64,000 bases of DNA. Origin: an uncultured Prevotellaceae bacterium. Lineage in GTDB: Bacteria; Bacteroidota; Bacteroidia; Bacteroidales; Bacteroidaceae. Both the position numbers and the translations under genes were made by a program. The notes beneath the pieces were generated by a model, which did not search any database, had not been told where the DNA came from, and worked only from the letters and a program-made list of their open reading frames with translations. Below are positions 17,831 through 25,338 of the stretch, one piece after another. Position 1 is the first letter of the stretch, and the number at the start of each line of letters is the position of its first letter. The stretch lies in assembly GCA_902778255.1 (NCBI GenBank), contig CACYXD010000008.1, positions 51,743-115,742 of the forward strand, in the 5' to 3' direction.

Positions 17831-18322
17831 ATGAAAAAAACAATCATCCTTTCAATGATGCTCGCATCCCTTACAATAGGAGCTGCAGCACAAAATGCAG
17901 ACAGCACACGTGTCAAAAACGATTCTATAAAAGTTTTCAGCGACTATGAGTCTCAGCCCCAATTTCGCGGCGGACAAGAGGCATTGAAGAAATTCATATC
18001 TAAGAACTTAAAATATCCCGATGCGGCAGCCGCATATGATGTCGAAGGTAGCATCATTATGACATTTATCGTCAACGAGGACGGTTCTTTGTCGGATATC
18101 TCTGCCCACGACTGTAAAATAGACCGTTTCAATACAACCAAGTTCTCTCAGGAGACTGAAGCCCGTCAAAAAGAACTGAAGAAGCAGTTTGCCTTGCTGT
18201 TTGCAAAGGAGGGGGTCCGTGTTATCCGGAAAATGCCGAAATGGGCTCCTGCAAAGCGCTACGGAAAGGCCGTACGGGTAAAGATGCACCAGCCCATCAA
18301 ATTTATCGACCCCAGCAAGTAA
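17831..18322 (+). CDS. Secreted TonB C-terminal-domain protein
   Basis: A 163-aa protein with a signal peptide (MKKTIILSMMLASLTIGAAAQ) and one TonB C-terminal domain: PQFRGGQEALKKFISKNLKYP then VEGSIIMTFIVNEDGSLSD. True TonB has an N-terminal membrane anchor and Pro-rich spacer, both absent here, so this is a periplasmic stand-alone domain as is common in Bacteroidota. It may bind a TonB-dependent receptor or a peptidoglycan-linked partner; its role is unknown. It lies 26 nt after trkH and 39 nt before the next gene. Confidence 0.85.
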   Translation: MKKTIILSMMLASLTIGAAAQNADSTRVKNDSIKVFSDYESQPQFRGGQEALKKFISKNLKYPDAAAAYDVEGSIIMTFIVNEDGSLSDISAHDCKIDRFNTTKFSQETEARQKELKKQFALLFAKEGVRVIRKMPKWAPAKRYGKAVRVKMHQPIKFIDPSK

Positions 18323-18361
18323 AAAACATTCCAGAGGAAGCCTAAACTAATCAAAGCAACC

Positions 18362-19225
18362 ATGACCAAGACTGTGAAACTGCTGTTGGCAGCAGCATGT
18401 ACCTTTCTGCCAATTATTGCGAACGCACAAACGGAAAACCCACGCGGCATTTACAAGATGATGACGCTCACAGGGAAACAAGGAGAAATCAAGGCTCCTT
18501 TCGATCAGTACAAAATCTGCACCGATAGCCTTACACTGATGCTCAACGTGCAGGGCAGAGTTTTCTCTTTGGCTAATACCGATAAAACGGTGTTAAACTA
18601 TACCGGCGAGGAACCTGACACCAACAACGCCACCGCTACCCGTATATACAACAGCAACGCAGACCACTTTACGTTGAAATGGTGGAGCAACACCCCCACG
18701 CATCTTTACTTTCCCCATAATGACTGGTGTACAGAGTATTACGAATCGGGAAAATACTCTAACAATGCCAAAATGATCCTTGATGCCCTCACATCACCAA
18801 CTGTTTCCAATCCCAAGAATGCTTTCCTTGGTACATGGCGAATGATTGGCATGATGGACGAACTCCACAATACCAAGCAACAGCTGAAGAAACTACGCGA
18901 ATCTAATACATATAAGACGAACATCGGCTACTTGATCTTCACGCCCAACCGCATCATCGTGTACAGTAATAACAACAGAGGCGGCTCCATAGACCATTAT
19001 TGTTACTGGGGTAAGAAGAAAATCATGATTGGATATACAAACGAAAAAGGCGACATCAACAAAGCTGCCGAGCATAAGATTACCTGGCTCAGCAAAGATT
19101 GCTTTGCCATGGAGCTGCATCTTGACAACTTTCGCACCGACTACGAGATTTGGGAACGCGTGACCGACACAACACCCTTATTCAATAAGATAGCCAGCCA
19201 ATGCATTTCTGAAAACCACAAGTAA
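18362..19225 (+). CDS. Secreted protein of unknown function, possible lipocalin-like repeats
   Basis: A 287-aa protein with a signal peptide (MTKTVKLLLAAACTFLPIIANAQ). Two halves look related: the first begins PRGIYKMMTLTGKQGEIK and the second FLGTWRMIGMMDELHNT. The second half continues into LIFTPNRIIVYSN and ends TDYEIWERVTD. The G-x-W/Y start, a beta-rich body and a YEIWERV end resemble calycin/lipocalin-like domains of Bacteroidota secreted proteins, but I cannot name the family. It lies between the TonB-domain gene and a GH16 enzyme on the same strand. Confidence 0.7.
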   Translation: MTKTVKLLLAAACTFLPIIANAQTENPRGIYKMMTLTGKQGEIKAPFDQYKICTDSLTLMLNVQGRVFSLANTDKTVLNYTGEEPDTNNATATRIYNSNADHFTLKWWSNTPTHLYFPHNDWCTEYYESGKYSNNAKMILDALTSPTVSNPKNAFLGTWRMIGMMDELHNTKQQLKKLRESNTYKTNIGYLIFTPNRIIVYSNNNRGGSIDHYCYWGKKKIMIGYTNEKGDINKAAEHKITWLSKDCFAMELHLDNFRTDYEIWERVTDTTPLFNKIASQCISENHK

Positions 19226-19252
19226 AGACATCAAAGACTGCACATTCAAAGT

Positions 19253-20104
19253 ATGAAGAAAAATATCGTAATTAGCATACTCACACTTCTGGTGGCATTA
19301 CCTCTGACTGCTCAAGAGTGGAAGTTAGTGTGGAGTCAGGAATTCAATGAAGAAGGAAGGCCCGACAGCTCCGTCTGGAACTACGAACAGGGCTTCGTAC
19401 GCAATCACGAGGCGCAATGGTACCAGTCTGAGAATGCTTATCAAAAAGACGGACTGCTCATCATAGAGGCACGGAAGGAACAGAAGCCCAATCCCACTTA
19501 TCGTGAACGTAGTCGCCATTGGGGCCGACAACGTCCAACAATCGATTATACTTCCGCATGTTTGACCACACAGGGAAAATACAGCTTTCTTTATGGTCGT
19601 TTGGAGGTCTGCGCCCGTATTCCAACAGCGGGTGGAGCTTGGCCTGCCATTTGGACATTGGGCAGCGGCATGGAATGGCCATCATGTGGCGAGATAGACC
19701 TGATGGAGTATTACCGAATAAAGGGTGTTCCCCATATCTTAGCGAACGTGGCATGGGGCAACGACCAACATTATCAGGCAGTATGGAACAGCAAACGTAT
19801 TCCTTATGTTCACTTCACTCAGCGTGACCCTCAATGGGAACAGCACTTCCATGTATGGCGGATGGACTGGGACGAGACAAGCATCCGTCTCTATCTGGAT
19901 GATGAACTGCTCAACGAAGTGCCTCTCTGCACCACTGTCAATGGTAACATCGGTCAGCATACGAATCCCTTCACCCGTCCGCAATATATTCTTTTGAACC
20001 TTGCTTTAGGTGGCGACAATGGAGGCACGATTGATGATTCAGCCTTCCCCATGCGCTACGAGATAGACTATGTACGCGTGTTTCAACACGTGAAGTCTCT
20101 ATAA
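19253..20104 (+). CDS. GH16 family beta-glucanase (laminarinase/lichenase type), secreted
   Basis: Predicted retaining endo-beta-1,3(1,4)-glucanase. The 283-aa protein has a signal peptide (MKKNIVISILTLLVALPLTAQ) and a single GH16 jelly-roll domain. It carries the catalytic motif GEIDLMEYY near residue 147 (first Glu nucleophile, last Glu acid/base), preceded by GAWPAIWTLGSGMEWPSCGE and followed by FHVWRMDWDETSIRLYLDD and the C-terminal YEIDYVRVFQ. Lack of any extra module suggests a simple periplasmic or secreted enzyme. It is 27 nt downstream of the previous secreted protein. Confidence 0.92.
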   Translation: MKKNIVISILTLLVALPLTAQEWKLVWSQEFNEEGRPDSSVWNYEQGFVRNHEAQWYQSENAYQKDGLLIIEARKEQKPNPTYRERSRHWGRQRPTIDYTSACLTTQGKYSFLYGRLEVCARIPTAGGAWPAIWTLGSGMEWPSCGEIDLMEYYRIKGVPHILANVAWGNDQHYQAVWNSKRIPYVHFTQRDPQWEQHFHVWRMDWDETSIRLYLDDELLNEVPLCTTVNGNIGQHTNPFTRPQYILLNLALGGDNGGTIDDSAFPMRYEIDYVRVFQHVKSL

Positions 20105-20142
20105 AAGTGAACTCTAATACATATTAAAATACAAATAAACAG

Positions 20143-21456
20143 ATGAAATTTTTATTAACTTTACTTGGATTTGATGCCGCAACAATGACCATCCGTAAGG
20201 AAGTCATAGGCGGCATCACAACGTTTCTGACGATGGCCTATATCTTGGCCGTGAACCCAGACATCCTCTCTGCTACTGGAATGGACAAAGGTGCCGTGTT
20301 TACCACCACTTGTATCTCTGCCGTTGTAGGCACTATCGTGATGGCACTCTATGCTAAGTTGCCTTTCGCACTGGCTCCAGGTATGGGTCTCAATGCTTTC
20401 TTCGCCTTCACAGTGGTACTGACGATGGGCTATTCCTGGCAGTTTGCGCTGACGGCTGTGTTCATTGAAGGCCTCATCTTCATTCTGCTCACCGTCACTG
20501 GTCTGCGCAGCTACATCGTCAACGCCATCCCATTGGTGTTGCGACGTGCCATCAGTCCTGGCATCGGACTCTTCATCGCTTTCGTAGGACTGAAGAGTGC
20601 TGGTATCGTTGGTTCTTCTGACGCAACCTTCGTTACGATGGGCAATCTGCACGACCCCGCCGTATTGCTGGGCATCTTCGGTATCCTGATTACAGCTGCC
20701 ATGCTAGTAAAGAACGTCACAGGCTCGCTGCTGATTGGCATTCTGGTGACCACCATTGTGGGCATCCCCTTAGGTGTCACCCATTACAACGGTATTCTGT
20801 CCACACCTCCCTCTATCGAACCCATCCTCTGGCAGTTTGAGTGGCACAATATCTTCACCGTTGATATGATTATCGTGGTGCTCACCTTCCTGTTCATCGA
20901 TATGTTCGACACTATTGGCACCCTCATCGGTGTATCCAACCGTGCCGGCATGGTAGATGACGATGGCAACGTGAAGAACCTCAACAAGGCCTTTATGGCC
21001 GACGCCGTAGGTACAACGGTGGGTGCCATGCTAGGCACCTCTACTGTGACCACCTATGTAGAGAGTGCATCGGGTGTGAATGCCGGTGGCCGCTCTGGTC
21101 TCACCAGCCTCGTCACAGCCCTCTGCTTTGCCGTTGCCCTGCTCTTCGCCCCGCTGTTCCTTGCCATCCCTGGTCAGGCCACAGCATCGGCTCTCGTGCT
21201 GGTAGGTGTCATGATGATGTACGACATCCGCAAGGTTGATTTCTCTGACTACGTGACGGCCATTCCCTGCTTCGTGTGCATCGTGCTCATGCCGCTGACC
21301 TACAGCATCTCCGACGGTATCCTCATGGGAGTCATCGCCTACGTACTGATCCATATGCTGTCGTTCACCATGAAGGACCGCGACGCTCGCAACAATATCA
21401 ACTGGGGCACCATTCTGCTGGCAGTCCTATTCATCTGCCGCTACGCGTTCTTGTAA
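20143..21456 (+). CDS. NCS2 family permease, adenine/guanine/hypoxanthine type
   Basis: Proton-coupled inner-membrane nucleobase importer. The 437-aa protein has multiple membrane helices and the landmarks of the AzgA/PbuG/PurP branch: EVIGGITTFLTMAYILAVNP near residue 21, APGMGLNAFFAF near 77 and the DMFDTIGTLIGVSNRAG segment near 255, then GTSTVTTYVESASGV. This places it in the purine rather than the uracil/xanthine branch. The next gene encodes a Tsx-like outer-membrane protein, which suggests matched outer- and inner-membrane purine uptake. Confidence 0.9.
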   Translation: MKFLLTLLGFDAATMTIRKEVIGGITTFLTMAYILAVNPDILSATGMDKGAVFTTTCISAVVGTIVMALYAKLPFALAPGMGLNAFFAFTVVLTMGYSWQFALTAVFIEGLIFILLTVTGLRSYIVNAIPLVLRRAISPGIGLFIAFVGLKSAGIVGSSDATFVTMGNLHDPAVLLGIFGILITAAMLVKNVTGSLLIGILVTTIVGIPLGVTHYNGILSTPPSIEPILWQFEWHNIFTVDMIIVVLTFLFIDMFDTIGTLIGVSNRAGMVDDDGNVKNLNKAFMADAVGTTVGAMLGTSTVTTYVESASGVNAGGRSGLTSLVTALCFAVALLFAPLFLAIPGQATASALVLVGVMMMYDIRKVDFSDYVTAIPCFVCIVLMPLTYSISDGILMGVIAYVLIHMLSFTMKDRDARNNINWGTILLAVLFICRYAFL

Positions 21457-21533
21457 TTAAGAGTTAAGAATTAAGAGTTAAGAGTTGTTGTCCTTCGGAC
21501 AATTAAGAATTTAGAATTAAGAATTAAAAAAAT
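21457..21533. repeat. TTAAGAGTTAAGAATT word repeat with TTGTCCTTCGGACAA hairpin
   Basis: The 77-nt gap is almost entirely tandem words (AATTAAGAGTTAAGAATTAA, GAGTTAAGAG, AATTAAGAATTTAG). A perfect small hairpin, TTGTCC-TTC-GGACAA, lies at 21488-21502. It is one of the low-complexity junction repeats of this genome. Confidence 0.85.
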
Positions 21534-22244
21534 ATGAAAAAAGTTTTTTCACTTGCGCTGATGGCTGTAGCAGCCCTGAGCGCCAACGCACAAAACATTC
21601 AGTTACACTACGACTTCGGTCGCAACATCTACACTGGCGAGGAGTCTGGTCGCCAGAAGGTCACCGTCACCCTCGAGCAGTTCAAGGCCGACCAGTGGGG
21701 CTCATGGTACTACTTCGTTGACGTGGATATGTCGCGTCATTTCACAGAGAGTGCCTACACTGAGATTTCCCGCGAGTTCAATTTAAGCAAGGAGTCGCCT
21801 TTTGCTGCCCACATCGAGTACGATGGCGGCCTCTCCAAGAACGGCAGTTTCCAGCAAGCAGGGCTCGTCGGTGCTGCCTACAACGGCCACAACGCCGACT
21901 TCTCGAAGACCTGGTCTGTGCAGCTACTGTACAAGCAGTTCTTCAAGAGCTATGACAACACACACTCCTATGCCAGCGCTCAGCTGACAGGCGTGTGGGG
22001 ACTGCACTTCCTCGACAACAAGCTGTCCTTCGCAGGCTTCATCGATTTCTGGCGTGGCGAGAAGGCCAACAATCACGGCTGCCTCGTAGTGCTCTCAGAG
22101 CCTCAGCTGTGGTACAATTTCAACAAAAACTTCAGCGTAGGCACGGAGTGGGAGTTCTCCAACAACTTCGTCTATAACACTGATCCCACCAGCGACAAGA
22201 CGTTCTTCGTTAACCCCACCCTGGCTGTTAAGTGGAACTTCTAA
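21534..22244 (+). CDS. DUF5020 family protein, Tsx-like outer-membrane channel
   Basis: A 236-aa protein with a signal peptide (MKKVFSLALMAVAALSANAQ). The mature start IQLHYDFGRNIYTGEESGRQ and the segment LEQFKADQWGSWYYFVDVDM match the DUF5020 family, which is related to nucleoside-specific Tsx porins. It ends in LAVKWNF, a typical outer-membrane barrel terminus. It follows a purine-type NCS2 permease across a repeat-filled gap and ends at a shared terminator. Nucleoside passage is inferred from family and context. Confidence 0.82.
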   Translation: MKKVFSLALMAVAALSANAQNIQLHYDFGRNIYTGEESGRQKVTVTLEQFKADQWGSWYYFVDVDMSRHFTESAYTEISREFNLSKESPFAAHIEYDGGLSKNGSFQQAGLVGAAYNGHNADFSKTWSVQLLYKQFFKSYDNTHSYASAQLTGVWGLHFLDNKLSFAGFIDFWRGEKANNHGCLVVLSEPQLWYNFNKNFSVGTEWEFSNNFVYNTDPTSDKTFFVNPTLAVKWNF

Positions 22245-22260
22245 ATACAATGTCAATAAA

Positions 22261-22292
22261 AAAGAGCATCATCGCTGATGCTCTTTTTTTAT
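22261..22292. terminator. Bidirectional terminator between DUF5020 gene and NCS2 permease
   Basis: AAAGAGCATCA (22261-22271) pairs with TGATGCTCTTT (22276-22286) around a TCGC tetraloop. The arms sit in A- and T-tracts, so the hairpin can act in both directions. Confidence 0.92.
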
Positions 22293-22294
22293 GC

Positions 22295-23632
22295 TTACTG
22301 ATGTTCTTTTTTCTCCTTGCCGTGAACGCTTTTCACCTTCATGCCTAACTTACCTGGCAATACGGCATTGAGCGTCACGCCAACGATAGCAGAAAGGGCC
22401 AGACCCGAGAAATGTATGGGACCGATGTTCACATTGTCATCGGCCCCATATTTTACGCCGATGGCAATGACCAGAATCAGGGCAGCCACAAACACATTGC
22501 GTGAAGAGTTAAAATCCACGCTGTCCTCAATCAGGTTGCGCACACCTACTGCCGATATCATACCATAGAGAATCAGACTCACGCCGCCTATCGTGGCAGC
22601 AGGCATCAGGCCTATCAGACAGGCAAACTTAGGACAGAACGACAGCAGGATGGCGAAGCAGGCAGCCAGACGGATCACGGCAGGGTCGAACACCTTCGTG
22701 AGGTTCAATACGCCCGTGTTCTCACCATACGTCGTATTCGCAGGTGCACCAAAGAGCGATGCCAGCGCCGTGGCCAGTCCGTCGCCCATCAGCGTGCGGT
22801 GCAGTCCCGGTTCCTTCAGAAAGTCCTTGCCCACAGTAGAAGATATGGCACACATATCGCCGATATGCTCCATGATGGTAGCGATGGCGATAGGCATAAT
22901 GGCAATGATTGTAGAAACGAGGAACGTGGTGTCCATATTGTCAAACACAGCCAGCACGGTCTGCTCCCTGCTGAACGGCAGTCCTATCCACGCGGCCTCG
23001 CTCAGCGACGAAAAAACCACCTCGCCCATGGCCACTGCCGTCGCGTAGCTCACCACCACACCCAGCAGGATAGGTATAATCTTAATGATGCCCCTGCCAA
23101 ACACGCTGGCAAGGATCACCGTGGCCAACGCCACGATAGCCAACGTCCAGTTGGTGGTACAGTTCTGGATGGCACTACCCGAGAGCACCAGTCCGATGGC
23201 GATAATCATTGGTCCCGTGACCAATGGCGGGAAGAAGCGCAACATCTTCTCAATGCCAAACGATTTGATAAGACCTGCCATCACGAAATAGCACAGTCCG
23301 GCAAAGAACACGCCGATGCAGGCATAGTCCAATGCCAGCGTCTCGCTCATGCCCTGCTCCACACCCAGTGTCTTCACCGACATATAGCCGCCCAGGAAGG
23401 CAAACGAGGAACCTAGGAAGGCAGGCACCTGCAATTTGCTCAAAAGATGGAATACCAGCGTGCCTATACCTGCAAACAGCAGTGTTGACGACACGGACAG
23501 TCCGGTCAGCACAGGCACCAGCACGGTGGCGCCGAACATGGCAAACAAATGCTGCACACCCAGTACGACACACTTCGGCATACCCAGCTTTCTGGCATCG
23601 GTGATGCCCTCTTTCTCTACAATCTGACTCAT
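22295..23632 (-). CDS. uraA: NCS2 family permease, uracil/xanthine (UraA) type
   Basis: Inner-membrane proton symporter for uracil or a related base. The 445-aa form starts at 23632 (MSQIVEKEGITDARKLGMPK); a longer frame to 23695 is rejected because the promoter lies inside it. Branch landmarks are GVQHLFAMFGATVLVPVLTG, FLGSSFAFLGG near residue 80, and MPIAIATIMEHIGDMCAISS followed by GAPANTTYGENTGVL, typical of UraA/PyrP. The highly charged end (KVKSVHGKEKKEHQ) is cytoplasmic. It converges on the purine-permease unit at a shared terminator. Confidence 0.88.
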   Translation of the reverse strand: MSQIVEKEGITDARKLGMPKCVVLGVQHLFAMFGATVLVPVLTGLSVSSTLLFAGIGTLVFHLLSKLQVPAFLGSSFAFLGGYMSVKTLGVEQGMSETLALDYACIGVFFAGLCYFVMAGLIKSFGIEKMLRFFPPLVTGPMIIAIGLVLSGSAIQNCTTNWTLAIVALATVILASVFGRGIIKIIPILLGVVVSYATAVAMGEVVFSSLSEAAWIGLPFSREQTVLAVFDNMDTTFLVSTIIAIMPIAIATIMEHIGDMCAISSTVGKDFLKEPGLHRTLMGDGLATALASLFGAPANTTYGENTGVLNLTKVFDPAVIRLAACFAILLSFCPKFACLIGLMPAATIGGVSLILYGMISAVGVRNLIEDSVDFNSSRNVFVAALILVIAIGVKYGADDNVNIGPIHFSGLALSAIVGVTLNAVLPGKLGMKVKSVHGKEKKEHQ

Positions 23633-23663
23633 GTGATTTTTAGAACTTATTGGTTGTTTGCCT

Positions 23664-23671
23664 GCAAAGGT
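23664..23671 (-). promoter_or_regulatory. Promoter -7 element for uraA
   Basis: CAAAGGTA on the plus strand is TACCTTTG on the minus strand, the TAnnTTTG element. It lies about 32 bp before the chosen start and argues against the longer frame. Confidence 0.7.
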
Positions 23672-23738
23672 AATCATATAATTGAAAATACACAAGATAA
23701 AAGTGCAAAAAGTGTTTTGCGCTTTCGCCTTTTTTGTT

Positions 23739-23746
23739 TACTTTTG
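23739..23746 (+). promoter_or_regulatory. Promoter -7 element for murQ, almost abutting the ATG
   Basis: TACTTTTG ends 5 nt before the murQ ATG at 23752. With the usual spacing from -7 element to transcription start, the mRNA would begin at or next to the ATG, so the transcript would be leaderless or nearly so. Confidence 0.6.
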
Positions 23747-23751
23747 CGCCG

Positions 23752-24561
23752 ATGAAAACAGAAGCAAAGATTACCGAACAGCCATCACGCTACGACCATC
23801 TGGAACAGATGTCGGTAGCAGAGCTGCTCCTGCATATCAATGATGAGGATATGCTGGTGGCACAGGCCGTACACAAAGCATTGCCGCAGATTCAGGCTTT
23901 GGTGGAAGCTATTGAGCCAAGGATGAAACGCAGAGGCCGACTCTTTTATGTTGGCGCAGGCACCAGCGGACGGCTGGGTGTACTTGATGCCAGCGAACTG
24001 CCACCAACCTTCGGTGTATCAGGTGATTGGGTGATAGGACTAATTGCTGGTGGCGACAGGGCGTTACGGCATGCTGTAGAAAACGCAGAAGATATTACAG
24101 AACAGGGCTGGAAAGATATTGAGCCTTTCCTTCCTACAGCAGACGACACGGTGATAGGTATTGCGGCTTCAGGCACCACGCCTTACGTCATAGGAGCTGT
24201 CAGCGAAGCAAAGAAGCACGGATTACTCACAGGTTGCATCACCAGTAATCCAGATACGCCCTTGGCTTCTGCTGTTGATTATCCCATAGAAACCATCGTA
24301 GGCCCAGAGTTTGTGACAGGTTCCAGCAGAATGAAGAGCGGAACAGCCCAGAAGATGGTGCTCAACATGATTTCCACAACGTTGATGATACGCATGGGAC
24401 GTGTAGAGGGTAACCGTATGGTGAAGATGCAACTCACGAATGCCAAGCTCGTAGATCGTGGCACCCGAATGATTCAAGAATCACTTGGCATCTCCTATGA
24501 AGAAGCAGAACGCCGCCTGCTGGAGGCAGGCAGCGTAGATAGCGTTCTAAAAATCAAATAA
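23752..24561 (+). CDS. murQ: N-acetylmuramic acid 6-phosphate etherase
   Basis: Cleaves the lactyl ether of MurNAc-6-phosphate to GlcNAc-6-phosphate and D-lactate in cell-wall recycling. The 269-aa protein has the SIS fold with [20 protein letters not shown] near residue 67 and [20 protein letters not shown]. The catalytic-site segment EDITEQGW follows, then [10 protein letters not shown] and [17 protein letters not shown]. The start at 23752 ([18 protein letters not shown]) matches family N-termini; an in-frame ATG at 23734 lies before the promoter element. Slightly shorter than the roughly 280-300 aa norm. Its stop region begins the 155-bp duplicated segment described at 24550. Confidence 0.93.
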   Translation: MKTEAKITEQPSRYDHLEQMSVAELLLHINDEDMLVAQAVHKALPQIQALVEAIEPRMKRRGRLFYVGAGTSGRLGVLDASELPPTFGVSGDWVIGLIAGGDRALRHAVENAEDITEQGWKDIEPFLPTADDTVIGIAASGTTPYVIGAVSEAKKHGLLTGCITSNPDTPLASAVDYPIETIVGPEFVTGSSRMKSGTAQKMVLNMISTTLMIRMGRVEGNRMVKMQLTNAKLVDRGTRMIQESLGISYEEAERRLLEAGSVDSVLKIK

Positions 24562-24811
24562 CTACAGCTGTACCGCTGGTGGCAACCATCAGCATTGAGC
24601 CGTTAGCACCAACAGTCTCGTAATCGATGTCAATGCCCACGATAGCGTTGGCTCCCAAATCCTGAGCACGCTGCATCATCTCACGCATCGACGTTTCCTT
24701 TGCCCATTTTCTGCAATCACGCTCTATGACATTCCATACACCACTGTTCAACGCCTGGTTTTGAGTTTTCCAGAACAATATCTCCATGAGTATTACTTTG
24801 CTGAAAGTCAA
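24554..24811 (-). pseudogene. Truncated UPF0145/YbjQ gene copy
   Basis: The last 50 codons ([20 protein letters not shown] to ATSGTAVVI) are nearly identical in DNA and protein to the C-terminal half of the intact UPF0145 gene at 32143-32460. Upstream of codon KETSMRE the frame continues into unrelated residues ([20 protein letters not shown]), so the N-terminal half, including the MILSTTP start, is missing. By eye 24550-24704 and 32139-32293 differ at about seven positions without gaps. It is a recent partial duplication; whether any product is made is unknown. Confidence 0.8.
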
Positions 24812-24872
24812 AGTAAACCACTAACAACAATGATACAACAAGTATCCCGATAGATGTCAAAACACCTTTCAT
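24717..24872 (-). CDS. Possible small membrane-anchored peptide, 51 aa
   Basis: An ATG at 24872 opens a frame starting [20 protein letters not shown], one convincing membrane helix, followed by [20 protein letters not shown] and a Cys-containing end (WCMECHRA). It overlaps the upstream half of the truncated UPF0145 frame in another phase. It may be the N-terminal remnant of a longer membrane protein cut off by the same rearrangement that brought in the UPF0145 fragment. Only the hydrophobic N-terminus supports coding. Confidence 0.4.
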   Translation of the reverse strand: MKGVLTSIGILVVSLLLVVYFDFQQSNTHGDIVLENSKPGVEQWCMECHRA

Positions 24873-25103
24873 AATCGTATATTTCCGATAACTTCTATAA
24901 TGTGTGCTTCGTTCTTTTCCCAATAAGACATGGCCACATTACCCTTGAAGGCATACAGAGTCAAGTGCAAAGTTAACAAGTTTTTAGAACTTTACAAATA
25001 AATGCGAGAAAAAATGCAAGAAAAAGGCATAAATAACTTGACGCAAAAATCTAAAACAACTTAATATTTTACGCATTATCACCAATAATTGAAATAAAAT
25101 GTG

Positions 25104-25111
25104 TAATTTTG
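25104..25111 (+). promoter_or_regulatory. Promoter -7 element before the candidate structured RNA
   Basis: TAATTTTG is a full TAnnTTTG match. No good -33 element is seen. The nearest downstream protein start is over 225 bp away, and the sequence between is highly self-complementary, so this promoter most likely serves an RNA. Confidence 0.6.
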
Positions 25112-25117
25112 CCTTCG

Positions 25118-25290
25118 TATTCGTCACAGAATGCAAAGACATATTGCTCGTTTCCAACCGAATCGCTACCTCGAAAAGAATCTGAGCAAATCAATACCTA
25201 AGGAGTCGCGCTATAATGGCGTGGGCTTCTCCATAAGGTATTGAGGTTTGTAGCGAACCCGGTTGGATATGGCAGCAGTCTGCGTAAAAA
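25118..25290 (+). ncRNA. Candidate structured non-coding RNA, 6S-like rod
   Basis: The 466-bp gap between 24873 and 25338 contains a long interrupted hairpin. Pairings read by eye, from outside in: GCAAAGAC (25133-25140) with GTCTGC (25278-25283); CCAACCG (25154-25160) with CGGTTGG (25260-25266); TCGCTACCTC (25163-25172) with GAGG..TAGCGA (25243-25256); CAATACCT (25192-25199) with AGGTATTG (25236-25243); GGAG (25202-25205) with CTCC (25229-25232). A TAnnTTTG element lies just upstream. An asymmetric internal bubble opens on the 5' side (25173-25191). The rod-with-bubble form and length resemble 6S RNA, but other conserved Bacteroidales RNAs are possible. No clear terminator T-run follows. Confidence 0.55.
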
Positions 25291-25338
25291 AAAGGCCAAG
25301 GCACCTAAGAACTTTGTATTAATAATAACATAAAACTA

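Noticed and set aside
24717-24923. Frameshifted single gene joining the membrane peptide and the UPF0145 fragment
   Set aside because: Intact UPF0145 at 32143-32460 has no membrane segment, so a simple frameshift cannot restore a known protein; a rearrangement is more likely.
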